Assembly (NCBI GenBank): GCA_946480515.1
Contig: CAMLKX010000098.1
Span: 1 to 7,163 of the forward strand
DNA from: an uncultured Sphingomonadaceae bacterium
Lineage (GTDB): Bacteria; Pseudomonadota; Alphaproteobacteria; Sphingomonadales; Sphingomonadaceae
Length of the DNA stretch: 7,163 bases
Reading direction: 5' to 3'
Shown: positions 1 through 6,446 of the stretch, one piece after another
Position numbering within the stretch: the stretch's first letter is position 1
Layout: each line of letters begins with the position of its first letter
Notes under the pieces: model-generated
What the model was told of the DNA's origin: nothing
What the model saw: the letters and a program-made list of their open reading frames with translations, nothing else
The model's database searches: none
Translations under genes and position numbers: made by a program

Positions 1-747
1 GCCCACATGGGTGCCCGTAACACCGCCGGTGCTGACCTGATCGACCTCACCCCGCCGGGCCATTTCCGCGAGCTCGGAGAAGCCGCCGATGAGCGGCAGA
101 TCTTCAAGCGCATCGATCTTTGGTCGGTCATCGGCAACCCCGACAAACTGCAGGTGCGGGAAGCGCTGCGACAGCAGCAACTGTCGGATCCTCGCAATGG
201 ACACCGGATCGGCGCCGTAAAAGGCAATTCGCTGGGCGATAGAACCGCGATGGGCCAGCCAACTCAGCAGCTTGCTGACCAGCGGGCGCGACAGGAACAG
301 ACAGGTGATCAGGCACAGCAAGAACAGGATGTTGAATCCGCGTGAATAAGTTTCGATCAAGCCGAACTGCCAGAGCAGGGCGGACGCGATCAGGCTGCTG
401 ATGATCGCATCGAAGACCGCATCGCCTTCCCCGTCCATGACGTTTACGAGGGTGCGGCGGTAGGCCTGCTTGGACGACCTGATCAGAAGAAAGGTGGCTG
501 CGGTCATCGCCAGCGCAAAGATGTGGACGGTCGGGATCAGCCGTTGGCCGAAAATCAGGTCATATGAAGCGAGTGCCAGGATGACGCTGACGGCGAGGCA
601 ACAAAGATCGGCGAGAATGAAGACCGGGCCGACAATGTTCGAAGTGAAACGAACGGTCTTATGTCCGTGCCCCATTCGATCCGCGTGCTCGGCACCCGCC
701 GGCAGTCTGAGGCGACGGCCGGCCCATTCCTCATGACCCACGCCCAT
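1..747 (-). CDS. Polyprenyl-phosphate sugar-1-phosphate transferase (priming glycosyltransferase), N-terminal part
   Basis: Partial gene: 249 codons are open from the ATG to the left edge, so the C-terminus is missing. The visible part matches the N-terminal half of WcaJ/WbaP-type priming enzymes, which transfer a sugar phosphate from a nucleotide sugar to undecaprenyl phosphate at the inner membrane. A polar N-terminus is followed by four hydrophobic segments (about residues 38-61, 73-90, 112-131 and 138-153), a basic stretch (SKLLSWLAHRG), and the start of a Rossmann-like domain (QRIAFYGADPVS, about 172-183; then FVGVADDRP at 201-209). The catalytic domain that would prove the activity is outside the window. 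The ATG (745-747) shares one base with the stop of the upstream TPR gene (TGATG), which suggests translational coupling. A second Met at residue 25 is a possible later start; neither has a strong ribosome binding site. The family is fairly sure from architecture, the sugar unknown. The last residues lack the usual hydrophobic strand ending in ALP. Confidence 0.8.
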   Translation of the reverse strand, partial: MGVGHEEWAGRRLRLPAGAEHADRMGHGHKTVRFTSNIVGPVFILADLCCLAVSVILALASYDLIFGQRLIPTVHIFALAMTAATFLLIRSSKQAYRRTLVNVMDGEGDAVFDAIISSLIASALLWQFGLIETYSRGFNILFLLCLITCLFLSRPLVSKLLSWLAHRGSIAQRIAFYGADPVSIARIRQLLLSQRFPHLQFVGVADDRPKIDALEDLPLIGGFSELAEMARRGEVDQVSTGGVTGTHVG

Positions 748-2186
748 CAGATAAAGCCCCGGCTGAGCTTGGTATCCCGCTGATGCGCATACTCCAGATC
801 CACGCGCTCGACGGACTCGGATCCACCCGAGCGTAATGCAATTTTACGCAGCGCATCATAAACCCGGCGGTCCGCCGGTATGTCCTGGAACGCCTGCCAC
901 AGTGAGCGCTCCGCCTGACGGGGATCGCCGCTAGCTGAATAGCTGCGATAGAGAAGCATCCGGTCCGGCCCGGATTCCGGAAGCAGGGTCACCAGTTTCT
1001 GTGCGTCGACGAGCGCGGCCTGCGGCCTGCCGGTCCGGAGTGCGAGTTCGGCGCGGCCCCGAAGCGCCGCTACGTGCCCGGAGTCGAACGCAAGAACCGC
1101 ATCGAACCGGCGTCTTGCTTCCCCCGCTTGCCCAAGGTTCATCAGCGCGGTGCCAAGAACCGCATTGGCGTCGGCATTGTCAGCCTCGATCGGAAGCCGG
1201 GCGACGGGTGTGGCGAGAGCACGCGCGTCATGCGGCAGACCAACACTGTTGAAGAACGCGGCGTAGGCAAGCCGCTGGTCCGGCCGGGTAGCCGCGCCGG
1301 CGTGCCTGCGCGCGTCTTCCACCCGTTGCTGAGCTGGCCACTCGTCCGACCAGAGCTGCAGAACGGACTCGATCAGCTTGGCGGGGGCATCGGCCGTCAA
1401 CATCGCCAGCGAAGCCGACCGAGCGGACGCCACATCGCCAGCCCGAAAGGCTGCCTCGATGAAGCGGAGCGCCGCACCCTTGTCCGCTGGAGCCATTTGC
1501 ATCAGCCGCCGCCGGAGGTCCACGACGCTGCGCCAGTCGTCCTTTCGCTCGTAGATCGAAGCAAGCGCGCGGATGCTCCCCCGATCAGTCGGCTGGAGGC
1601 GGATTTGCGCGCGAAGCAATTCAAGCGCCTCCTGATCCCGTTCCAGGAAGAGCAGCGTGCGCGCTTTGAGGATTGTGGCGTCGGGATTGTACGGCTCAGC
1701 TGCGAGAAGCTGATCGGCATAGATCATCGCCTCCTCGGGCCGGTTGCGATGAAGCGCAACATGACCATAAGCCAGCTTCACCTCCGGGCTATCCGGAGCA
1801 ACCAGCTCGAGTTCCTTGGCGTGATTCTCTGCGAGTTCCGTGTTGCCAATCAGCAACGCAAGCCTCGTAATCGACTGCAGAATCGCGGGATCGCTACGGT
1901 TCAATTCATGAGCGCGGACGAACGCCTCATAAGCATCCACCAATTCGCCCAACGCGACATTCGTCTTGCCAAGCTCCACCCAATATTCCGGCACGTCCTC
2001 TGAGGTGAAGACCAGAAGCAGCAGCGCATTGCGTGCAGCCGGCAGATCATTCGCGGCGATGGCGGCCTGATACTCTCCATAGGCTTGCCGGGCTTGCCGT
2101 TCAGTCGAATTGCAGCCGCAGAGCGCAATTGACATTAGCAACAGGCAAGCGAAACTATCGGTCAAGTGGGTACGGCGGCAATGCAT
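747..2186 (-). CDS. TPR-repeat lipoprotein of the exopolysaccharide locus
   Basis: A 479-residue protein with a lipoprotein signal peptide: a basic N-terminus (HCRRTH), a hydrophobic core (FACLLLMSIAL) and a lipobox LCGC with the lipidated Cys near residue 25. The Cys at lipobox position -2 is unusual. Asn at +2 does not suggest inner-membrane retention, so an outer-membrane periplasmic-face location is inferred. The rest is helical, with many TPR-like units: for example around residues 66-99 (YWVELGKTNVALGELVDAY), 133-165, 167-198, 200-232 and, after a less regular middle, 338-370 and 372-404. TPR lipoproteins act as protein scaffolds; AlgK in alginate export and the PEP-CTERM-associated TPR lipoproteins are functional parallels. 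No enzyme motif is visible. It is first in the minus-strand operon, overlapping the priming transferase by one base, which ties it to EPS assembly. GTG at 2187-2189 directly precedes the ATG and is an equally possible start; a weak GAGAG lies 9 nt before the GTG. Confidence 0.82.
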   Translation of the reverse strand: MHCRRTHLTDSFACLLLMSIALCGCNSTERQARQAYGEYQAAIAANDLPAARNALLLLVFTSEDVPEYWVELGKTNVALGELVDAYEAFVRAHELNRSDPAILQSITRLALLIGNTELAENHAKELELVAPDSPEVKLAYGHVALHRNRPEEAMIYADQLLAAEPYNPDATILKARTLLFLERDQEALELLRAQIRLQPTDRGSIRALASIYERKDDWRSVVDLRRRLMQMAPADKGAALRFIEAAFRAGDVASARSASLAMLTADAPAKLIESVLQLWSDEWPAQQRVEDARRHAGAATRPDQRLAYAAFFNSVGLPHDARALATPVARLPIEADNADANAVLGTALMNLGQAGEARRRFDAVLAFDSGHVAALRGRAELALRTGRPQAALVDAQKLVTLLPESGPDRMLLYRSYSASGDPRQAERSLWQAFQDIPADRRVYDALRKIALRSGGSESVERVDLEYAHQRDTKLSRGFI

Positions 2187-2219
2187 CACACTGGGATACT
2201 CTCGATCTGATTATCGTTT

Positions 2220-2225
2220 TATAAA
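2220..2225 (+). promoter_or_regulatory. Possible -10 element for the rightward EPS export operon
   Basis: TATAAA lies in the AT-rich island (about 2209-2228) of the divergent intergenic region and would give a leader of about 60 nt before the GTG at 2295. No convincing -35 hexamer is found 16-18 bp upstream, so the site is weak or depends on an activator. It overlaps the minus-strand promoter, so the two directions could compete. Confidence 0.2.
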
Positions 2226-2226
2226 T

Positions 2227-2238
2227 TTGCGGACGCAA
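2227..2238. repeat. Perfect 5-bp-arm dyad overlapping the minus-strand -35
   Basis: TTGCG-GA-CGCAA is a perfect inverted repeat with a 2-bp spacer. Its right half is the -35 hexamer of the candidate minus-strand promoter, and it lies just downstream of the possible plus-strand -10. That position would suit an operator controlling both directions. Arms of 5 bp are short enough to occur by chance. Confidence 0.3.
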
Positions 2239-2258
2239 TACGCTCTTAGAACAGAGAA

Positions 2259-2275
2259 GACGGCGAATCGGCGTC
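2259..2275. repeat. Imperfect 17-bp dyad in the leader of the export operon
   Basis: GACGGCGA-A-TCGGCGTC has 8-bp arms around a central A, with one mismatched pair. It ends 19 bp before the GTG start of the Wza-type gene. The short centre fits a protein-binding dyad better than an RNA hairpin. No regulator is encoded in the window. Confidence 0.3.
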
Positions 2276-2280
2276 AGGGA

Positions 2281-2287
2281 GAAAGGG
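2281..2287 (+). promoter_or_regulatory. Ribosome binding site that supports the GTG start at 2295
   Basis: The purine run GAAAGGG lies 7 nt before GTG at 2295; an AGGGAG slightly upstream (2276-2281) is farther than usual. No in-frame ATG exists that would leave a complete signal peptide, so this site and the signal peptide together decide the GTG start. Confidence 0.55.
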
Positions 2288-2294
2288 ACTAAGT

Positions 2295-2894
2295 GTGTTC
2301 AGAGGTTCAGTCGCGTTTGTCCTTGCGCTAAGTGTGCTGGCTGCTCAGCCGTCGGCTGCAGCAGCGCAACAAGTCTCCTCCTCCGTTCCCGGCGCCGCCT
2401 ATCGCATCAATCCCGGTGATGAGCTTGAGATCCTGGTGTGGGGCGATGAGCGCCTGCAGCGCGTTGTGCGTGTGCTGCCTGACGGGACTTTCGCCTTTCC
2501 CCTGGTCGGTCAGGTCTCTGCTGCCGGTCGACTACCCGCCGACCTTGAGCGGGTGATCACCGCGGGACTGCAACCTCAGTATCGCGGTCCTGTTCCGCAA
2601 GTCACCGTCTCAATCAAGAACCCGGCCGGTTATCAATTCTCGGTCGTTGGAAAGGTCCGCAGTCCCGGCACGTTCACTCCAGGGCGCTACGTCAATGCGC
2701 TTGAAGCGATCGCAATTGCCGGGGGACCGACAGAGTTTGCTCAAGTGGGGGGAATCAGCATCATCCGCAAATCAGGGGCGCAGCTGCGCAATATCCGGGT
2801 GCGCATTTCGGACGCACTCAAGGGCAACACAGACCGGGTCACGCAGTCCGAGATCCCGCCGATTGAAAGCGGCGATACGCTGGTGGTCCCATGA
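2295..2894 (+). CDS. Wza-type polysaccharide export (OPX) protein, short form
   Basis: A 199-residue periplasmic export protein. The signal peptide (residues 1-24) has a hydrophobic core and a likely cut after SAAAA, before QQ; it has no Cys, so unlike E. coli Wza it is not a lipoprotein. The polysaccharide-export domain spans about 34-107 (YRINPGDELEILVWGD, then RVLPDGTFAFPLVGQV), followed by one SLBB-like domain at about 112-165 (FSVVGKVRSPGTFTPG, then ALEAIAIAGG) and the usual ending GDTLVVP. E. coli Wza is nearly twice as long, with more SLBB-type material and a C-terminal outer-membrane helix; both are absent here. The length resembles the EpsE-like export proteins of PEP-CTERM-associated EPS loci. 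The start is GTG. It opens the plus-strand operon, and its stop overlaps the next start by four bases (ATGA). Inferred role: a periplasmic ring between the co-polymerase and the neighbouring beta-barrel. Confidence 0.9.
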   Translation: MFRGSVAFVLALSVLAAQPSAAAAQQVSSSVPGAAYRINPGDELEILVWGDERLQRVVRVLPDGTFAFPLVGQVSAAGRLPADLERVITAGLQPQYRGPVPQVTVSIKNPAGYQFSVVGKVRSPGTFTPGRYVNALEAIAIAGGPTEFAQVGGISIIRKSGAQLRNIRVRISDALKGNTDRVTQSEIPPIESGDTLVVP

Positions 2895-4183
2895 CCCGCG
2901 CTGATCGCCTTCGCCTGGCGCTGGCCGCCGGCAGCAGCATCCTCGCCGCGGCTCCAGTCAGCGCCCAGCTACCGCCAAGCACCGGTGCCGACCCAGAGGC
3001 TGCAACTACTGGTGGCGAGCTCGCTGATGAGGGCGGTCCCTCGACTTACGTCAACTTCGACGCGAGCGTCGGCTACGCATCGAACCCGTTCCTTGATTTC
3101 GGTGATGACACCGGCAGTCTGTTCGGCCGAATTTCCGCCTTCGCCGCGCACGAGTGGCGCAGCGAGCGGAGCGCCTCGCGGGCGAGGAGCGAAACCCGGC
3201 TGTCGGCCTTCGTCGAAAACACAACCTACGCGCAGCACTACGGATCGGAGCAGATTTTCGACCTTCAGGCAGCGACCGTCTACGATGCGAACGAGCGGCT
3301 GCGGCTGTTCGGCCGTCTTGGCTTCAGCGGCGATCTGAGCGGTCAGCTTGGCACACGCTTTGTCGATACTCCGGGACGGCCGCCATCGCCCGAACCCGGT
3401 GTCCCGCCGCCGCCCGAGTTTGATCCCGATTTCGCAGCCCTCAACGGGCGGCAGTATCGGCTGACCGGCCAAGCAGGCGCGACGATCGACGTCGGAACTC
3501 GCGACACGGTGACGATCAGCGGCGGTGCGGAGCGCGTCTTCCATACCAATGATCGTGACGATCTTGATTACATGATGCTGTTCGCCACCGGGGCCTATGA
3601 CCATCAGTTGAGCGAGCGTTCGGCTGTGGGAGGCCGGATTGGCATCCAGCATGCCAACTATCACGGCGCCGACAATTATGTCCTGACGATCACGCCCCAG
3701 ATTACCGGCCGCACCATGCTGTCGGAAGACTGGGAAGTATCGGGGGCGGTCGGCCTGGCATTCGCGAAGGAACGCACTCCCGATGAAGGGTCTGACACCT
3801 CGACCAATCTGTCGTTCGAGGGCACCATTTGCCGCACCAGCCCCAGCGAGCGCTTCTGCGCCCGCGCTGCGCGCTATCAGCAGACCAATACTGCGGCAAA
3901 CCTGACCACGACCTCAAGCATCGGTGTCGAATACTTCAACCGGCTGGACGCGGTGCAGACGATCCAGGCAGGTGCCAGCTTTGTGCGCTATGCCGGGTCT
4001 GCGTTCGAGGACGACGGCACCTACATGCAGGCAAGCGGCACCTACACGCGGCAGCTGAACGACCGGATGTTCGCTGGCGCGAACCTCGCCGCACGCAAGT
4101 TCAGCGACAAGGGCGGTCCTGACCCTCGGCCTGACTTCAGCGGCAGCCTGTTCGTTCGTTACCGGCTGGGCGATTTGCTGTGA
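2891..4183 (+). CDS. Outer-membrane beta-barrel protein, probable EPS secretion porin
   Basis: A 430-residue protein with a Sec signal peptide (cut probably after PVSA, residue 25), then an acidic, low-complexity linker (about 26-50). From about residue 52 to the end there are alternating polar/hydrophobic strands with aromatic residues and acidic loops, as in outer-membrane barrels (STYVNFDASVGYASNPF at 51-67; a closing strand FSGSLFVRYRLG near 416-427). The chain ends in DLL rather than the usual terminal aromatic. A proline-rich loop (about 161-179) interrupts two strands. Two Cys (314 and 323), nine apart in a turn, could form a disulfide. The fold resembles the putative beta-barrel porin 2 group found in EPS loci; family membership is inferred, not searched. 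Its start overlaps the Wza-type stop (ATGA) and its stop overlaps the co-polymerase start (TGATG), so it belongs to the export operon. Likely role: the outer-membrane pore for the polymer. Confidence 0.8.
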   Translation: MTRADRLRLALAAGSSILAAAPVSAQLPPSTGADPEAATTGGELADEGGPSTYVNFDASVGYASNPFLDFGDDTGSLFGRISAFAAHEWRSERSASRARSETRLSAFVENTTYAQHYGSEQIFDLQAATVYDANERLRLFGRLGFSGDLSGQLGTRFVDTPGRPPSPEPGVPPPPEFDPDFAALNGRQYRLTGQAGATIDVGTRDTVTISGGAERVFHTNDRDDLDYMMLFATGAYDHQLSERSAVGGRIGIQHANYHGADNYVLTITPQITGRTMLSEDWEVSGAVGLAFAKERTPDEGSDTSTNLSFEGTICRTSPSERFCARAARYQQTNTAANLTTTSSIGVEYFNRLDAVQTIQAGASFVRYAGSAFEDDGTYMQASGTYTRQLNDRMFAGANLAARKFSDKGGPDPRPDFSGSLFVRYRLGDLL

Positions 4184-5610
4184 TGGAAGGGCAGGCAATC
4201 GGACGAGGTGAGGCGAGTCCCACTTGGTTCTTCAATCATCTGCCTGCCATCCTGTGGCAGCGTCGGATCTTTGTGATCACGACATTTGCCGTTCTCTTCA
4301 TTGCCTCGATCGTCGCGGCATTCGCGCTGCCCACTATCTATCGGTCGACGGCGACCTTGCTTGTCCAGTCGCAGGACCTTCCCTCCACGATTGTTGAATC
4401 ACCCACCACCGGAGCGATTCAGCAGCGGATCGCGCGCATCCGGGAGCGGGTGCTCAGCCGCGGCGATCTGATCGCGATTATCGAGCAGAACGACCTCTAC
4501 GTCGACGAGCGGAAAAGCGCTCCGATGTCGCAAATCATCGAGGAGATGCGCGAGTCGACCATGGTCGGTGCGCTCGCCAGCGACATCGGCACCCCTGCCG
4601 GGGGGACAAACGACCCCGTCGCGCTGACTGTCAGCTTCGATTATCCCGATCCGGAAAAGGCGCAGGTCGTCCTGCAGAGTTACGTTACCAAATTCCTGCA
4701 GATGGACACTGAGGATGTGGAGGATCAGGCCACGCTGACGGTCCGCTTCCTGCAAGATCAGGCAAGCAAGCTTCAGGGGCAAATCGCCCAGATTGAAGGC
4801 GCCCTGACTTCGCTCAAGGCGCGGCATGGCTCATCACTCGCGGCCGCAGGCGTTTCGCCGATGCTCGATACGGGAAGCTACAGCGCGCAGATCACCAGCC
4901 TCGAGAACCAGAACCGGCAGCTGATGATGATGAGCAGGAGGCCGCCGGAACGCACCTCCGCGGTTGCTGCTGCTGAGGCCGCGCTTGCCACTGCACGAGC
5001 AACCTACAATGACTCCCATCCCGACGTGCAGATGGCGCGCGAGCGGCTCGAGGAATTGCGCCGAATCGCGCAGGAGAACCCCAACTCCAGCGATGCAGCC
5101 GGCATCCAGGAACAGATTTCTGCCAACAACGCCGCAATCCAGTCCCTGATCGTCGCTCGGAATGCCGCGATGGGCCGGGCAAGTTCCACCATGGCGGGCC
5201 AAGCTCGCGCTCCCGCAATCATGGAACGCGCGATGCAGCTGGAAAGCCGCGCCGCAACCTTGCGCCAGCAGTATCAAGACGTGTCCACTAATCTGCTCAA
5301 AGCCCAGAACAGCGCTCGTATGGCCGTTGAGCAGCGGGCGGAACGGCTGTCGCTGGTCGAGCCGCCGAGTCTGCCCGACACGCCCCATTCCCCTAACCGG
5401 CCGCTGCTGATCGCTGCCGGCGCGATTGCGGGTCTGCTGCTCGGGCTCGTGCTGGCGCTTGCCGTCGAATTCATCTCCCGGCCGCTGCGCAGCCCAGTCC
5501 AACTGCATGCGCTCCGGCTTCCCGTACTGGGCGTGGTTCCGCTCCTCACTGCCGAGGAGCGCAAGCCGTGGTTCAGTTTTCTCAAGCGACGAGAGAGAAA
5601 AGTTGCATAG
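4183..5610 (+). CDS. Polysaccharide co-polymerase / chain-length determinant (Wzz family, PCP-2 type without kinase domain)
   Basis: A 475-residue inner-membrane protein that should control EPS chain length. It has a Wzz-like N-terminus with a first transmembrane helix (about 29-50), then a large periplasmic region rich in coiled-coil (about 185-215, 259-299 and 340-390). The HPDV motif (279-282) is typical of this class. A proline-rich segment PDTPHSPNRP (398-407) leads into the second transmembrane helix (about 408-430, rich in Gly/Ala/Leu) and a cytoplasmic tail of about 45 residues ending in a basic cluster. There are no Walker motifs; the kinase is the next gene, so this is the split PCP-2 arrangement. 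The ATG shares one base with the barrel gene's stop; GTG at 4180 directly before it is an alternative start, and only a weak GGGCGA precedes them. The family is secure; the effect on polymer size is inferred. Confidence 0.92.
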   Translation: MEGQAIGRGEASPTWFFNHLPAILWQRRIFVITTFAVLFIASIVAAFALPTIYRSTATLLVQSQDLPSTIVESPTTGAIQQRIARIRERVLSRGDLIAIIEQNDLYVDERKSAPMSQIIEEMRESTMVGALASDIGTPAGGTNDPVALTVSFDYPDPEKAQVVLQSYVTKFLQMDTEDVEDQATLTVRFLQDQASKLQGQIAQIEGALTSLKARHGSSLAAAGVSPMLDTGSYSAQITSLENQNRQLMMMSRRPPERTSAVAAAEAALATARATYNDSHPDVQMARERLEELRRIAQENPNSSDAAGIQEQISANNAAIQSLIVARNAAMGRASSTMAGQARAPAIMERAMQLESRAATLRQQYQDVSTNLLKAQNSARMAVEQRAERLSLVEPPSLPDTPHSPNRPLLIAAGAIAGLLLGLVLALAVEFISRPLRSPVQLHALRLPVLGVVPLLTAEERKPWFSFLKRRERKVA

Positions 5611-5617
5611 CTCCCTC
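5591..5617 (+). promoter_or_regulatory. Possible coupling hairpin at the co-polymerase/kinase junction
   Basis: GAGAGAG (5591-5597) can pair with CTCCCTC (5611-5617) at six of seven positions (one A-C mismatch). The 13-nt loop contains the co-polymerase stop TAG (5608-5610) and an in-frame TTG (5603-5605) that could start the kinase. A ribosome finishing the upstream gene would open the stem and expose the purine run. This is inference from base pairing only. Confidence 0.25.
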
Positions 5618-5633
5618 CAGCAAACCTCCAGCA
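5614..5633 (+). repeat. Short tandem direct repeat CCTCCAGCA before the kinase ATG
   Basis: CCTCCAGCA occurs at 5614-5622 and 5625-5633, an 11-bp period, ending just before the ATG at 5636. Each copy contains CCTCC, the complement of a strong ribosome binding site, and no purine-rich site lies directly before that ATG. The repeat may be chance. Confidence 0.4.
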
Positions 5634-5635
5634 CG

Positions 5636-6430
5636 ATGTCATTGAACATGGCCCATCCAGACGCCGAGCGGCTGCCGGTACTTCCAACCCGCGCCGTCGC
5701 GAGCGAGGTCGCGTGGAACCAGACGATCAGCAAGTCGCGGGGGATCTACGGTTTTGACAGCATGGACCCGCGATCCCGCTCCTTCAACTTGATCCGTGCT
5801 CGGATTCTTGAACTTCGCCGGGAGCGCAATTGGCGCATGTTCGGGGTCGTTTCGGCTACCCCAAACGTGGGCAAGTCATTCATTGCCGCCAATGTTGCGG
5901 CCGCAGTCAGCCGCGATCCGCGGCACTGCACCTATCTGCTCGATTTCGACCTCCGCCGTGGCTCGCTCAGCAGTGTATTCGGAGTGCGATCGGGATCCGA
6001 TCTTCGCAAATATCTTGAACGTGCTCCGGGCGTCGATGCACCGGCCGCCTTCACCTTCCAGGGCGAAGAGCTGATCCTGCTTCCAACCGCCCCCGGCCAC
6101 ATCCACTCCGCGGAGCTCTTGGCCAGCGAGCGCGCCCAGTCCTTGCTCAAGGCAATGCGGTTGTCGGATGACGCCAATCTGTTCATCGTCGACTTGCCGC
6201 CGGTCTTTGCCAACGACGATGCATCGACGACGATGGAAATGCTCGATTCCTACATCCTTGTTGCCGAGGAAGGGAAGTCGACCCAACGTGAGATCGAAGA
6301 TGCCGTGGCGATGCTCGGTGAAGAGCGATTGGCAGGCGTGATCCTGAACAAATATCGCGGCGGACTCGTCAGCGAAGGTTATGGGGTCGAGGAACACTAC
6401 GCGAGCGGCTACGGCAAGCCGGTCGCCTGA
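5636..6430 (+). CDS. BY-type tyrosine autokinase (Wzc/CpsD-like ATPase)
   Basis: A 264-residue cytoplasmic P-loop kinase expected to act with the co-polymerase encoded just before it. Walker A is ATPNVGKS (74-81), Walker A' is LLDFDLR (101-107) with Asp103 and Asp105, and Walker B is FIVDLPP (183-189). The tail holds four tyrosines (240, 249, 255, 259), the expected autophosphorylation cluster. Where other members have the EX2RX2R oligomer motif, this one has NLIRAR (51-56), with Asn in place of Glu. Phosphorylation cycles of such kinases usually regulate co-polymerase assembly and chain length. The start is uncertain: ATG 5636 is chosen; ATG 5648 is possible; and TTG 5603, eight bases inside the co-polymerase gene and 5 nt after GAGAGAG, has the better ribosome binding site and would add 11 residues. 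It is last in the plus operon and ends 16 bp from the convergent isomerase gene. The protein also resembles MinD/ParA ATPases, but the Walker A' and Tyr tail favour a BY-kinase. Confidence 0.9.
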   Translation: MSLNMAHPDAERLPVLPTRAVASEVAWNQTISKSRGIYGFDSMDPRSRSFNLIRARILELRRERNWRMFGVVSATPNVGKSFIAANVAAAVSRDPRHCTYLLDFDLRRGSLSSVFGVRSGSDLRKYLERAPGVDAPAAFTFQGEELILLPTAPGHIHSAELLASERAQSLLKAMRLSDDANLFIVDLPPVFANDDASTTMEMLDSYILVAEEGKSTQREIEDAVAMLGEERLAGVILNKYRGGLVSEGYGVEEHYASGYGKPVA

Positions 6431-6446
6431 CCCCCTCTTAAGTCGA

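Larger units (their letters stand above)
2203..2238 (-). promoter_or_regulatory. Candidate sigma70-type promoter of the TPR lipoprotein operon
   Basis: Read on the minus strand, TTGCGT (2238-2233) and GATAAT (2215-2210) are separated by exactly 17 bp. The -10 matches consensus at five of six positions and the -35 at three of six. Transcription would start near 2203, leaving a leader of about 17 nt that includes the weak GAGAG ribosome binding site. The location, just upstream of the first gene of the minus operon, fits. It is a pattern match only. Confidence 0.45.

Noticed and set aside
7..345. Plus-strand open frame of 112 codons at the left edge
   Set aside because: The minus strand is open throughout here and encodes the membrane and Rossmann parts of the priming transferase.
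1074..2003. Long open frame (309 codons) on the plus strand inside the TPR lipoprotein gene
   Set aside because: It is antisense to a clear signal-peptide-bearing TPR protein, its product is Arg/Pro/His-rich without domains, and such open frames are common opposite GC-rich genes.
2190..2294. Sigma54 (-24/-12) promoter, as known for some PEP-CTERM EPS operons
   Set aside because: The TTTGC near 2226-2230 has no GG pair at the required distance on the plus strand, and the minus-strand TTGC also lacks one.
2969..3664. Open frame of 231 codons on the minus strand inside the beta-barrel gene
   Set aside because: It is antisense to a protein with a signal peptide and barrel strands; no motif and no ribosome binding site support it.
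4150..4183. PEP-CTERM sorting signal at the end of the barrel protein
   Set aside because: The end reads RYRLGDLL, with no PEP motif, transmembrane helix or basic tail.
4170..4190. Possible frameshift at the barrel/co-polymerase junction
   Set aside because: The overlap is a clean TGATG stop/start junction; the barrel ends after its last strand and the co-polymerase begins with a normal Wzz N-terminus.
5426..5635. Kinase start at 5426, giving a 334-residue protein
   Set aside because: The added stretch reads the co-polymerase's second transmembrane helix out of frame and has no kinase-like sequence.
4834..5733. Open frame of 299 codons on the minus strand across the co-polymerase and kinase start
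   Set aside because: It is antisense to two recognisable genes, with no domain and a composition typical of shadow frames.
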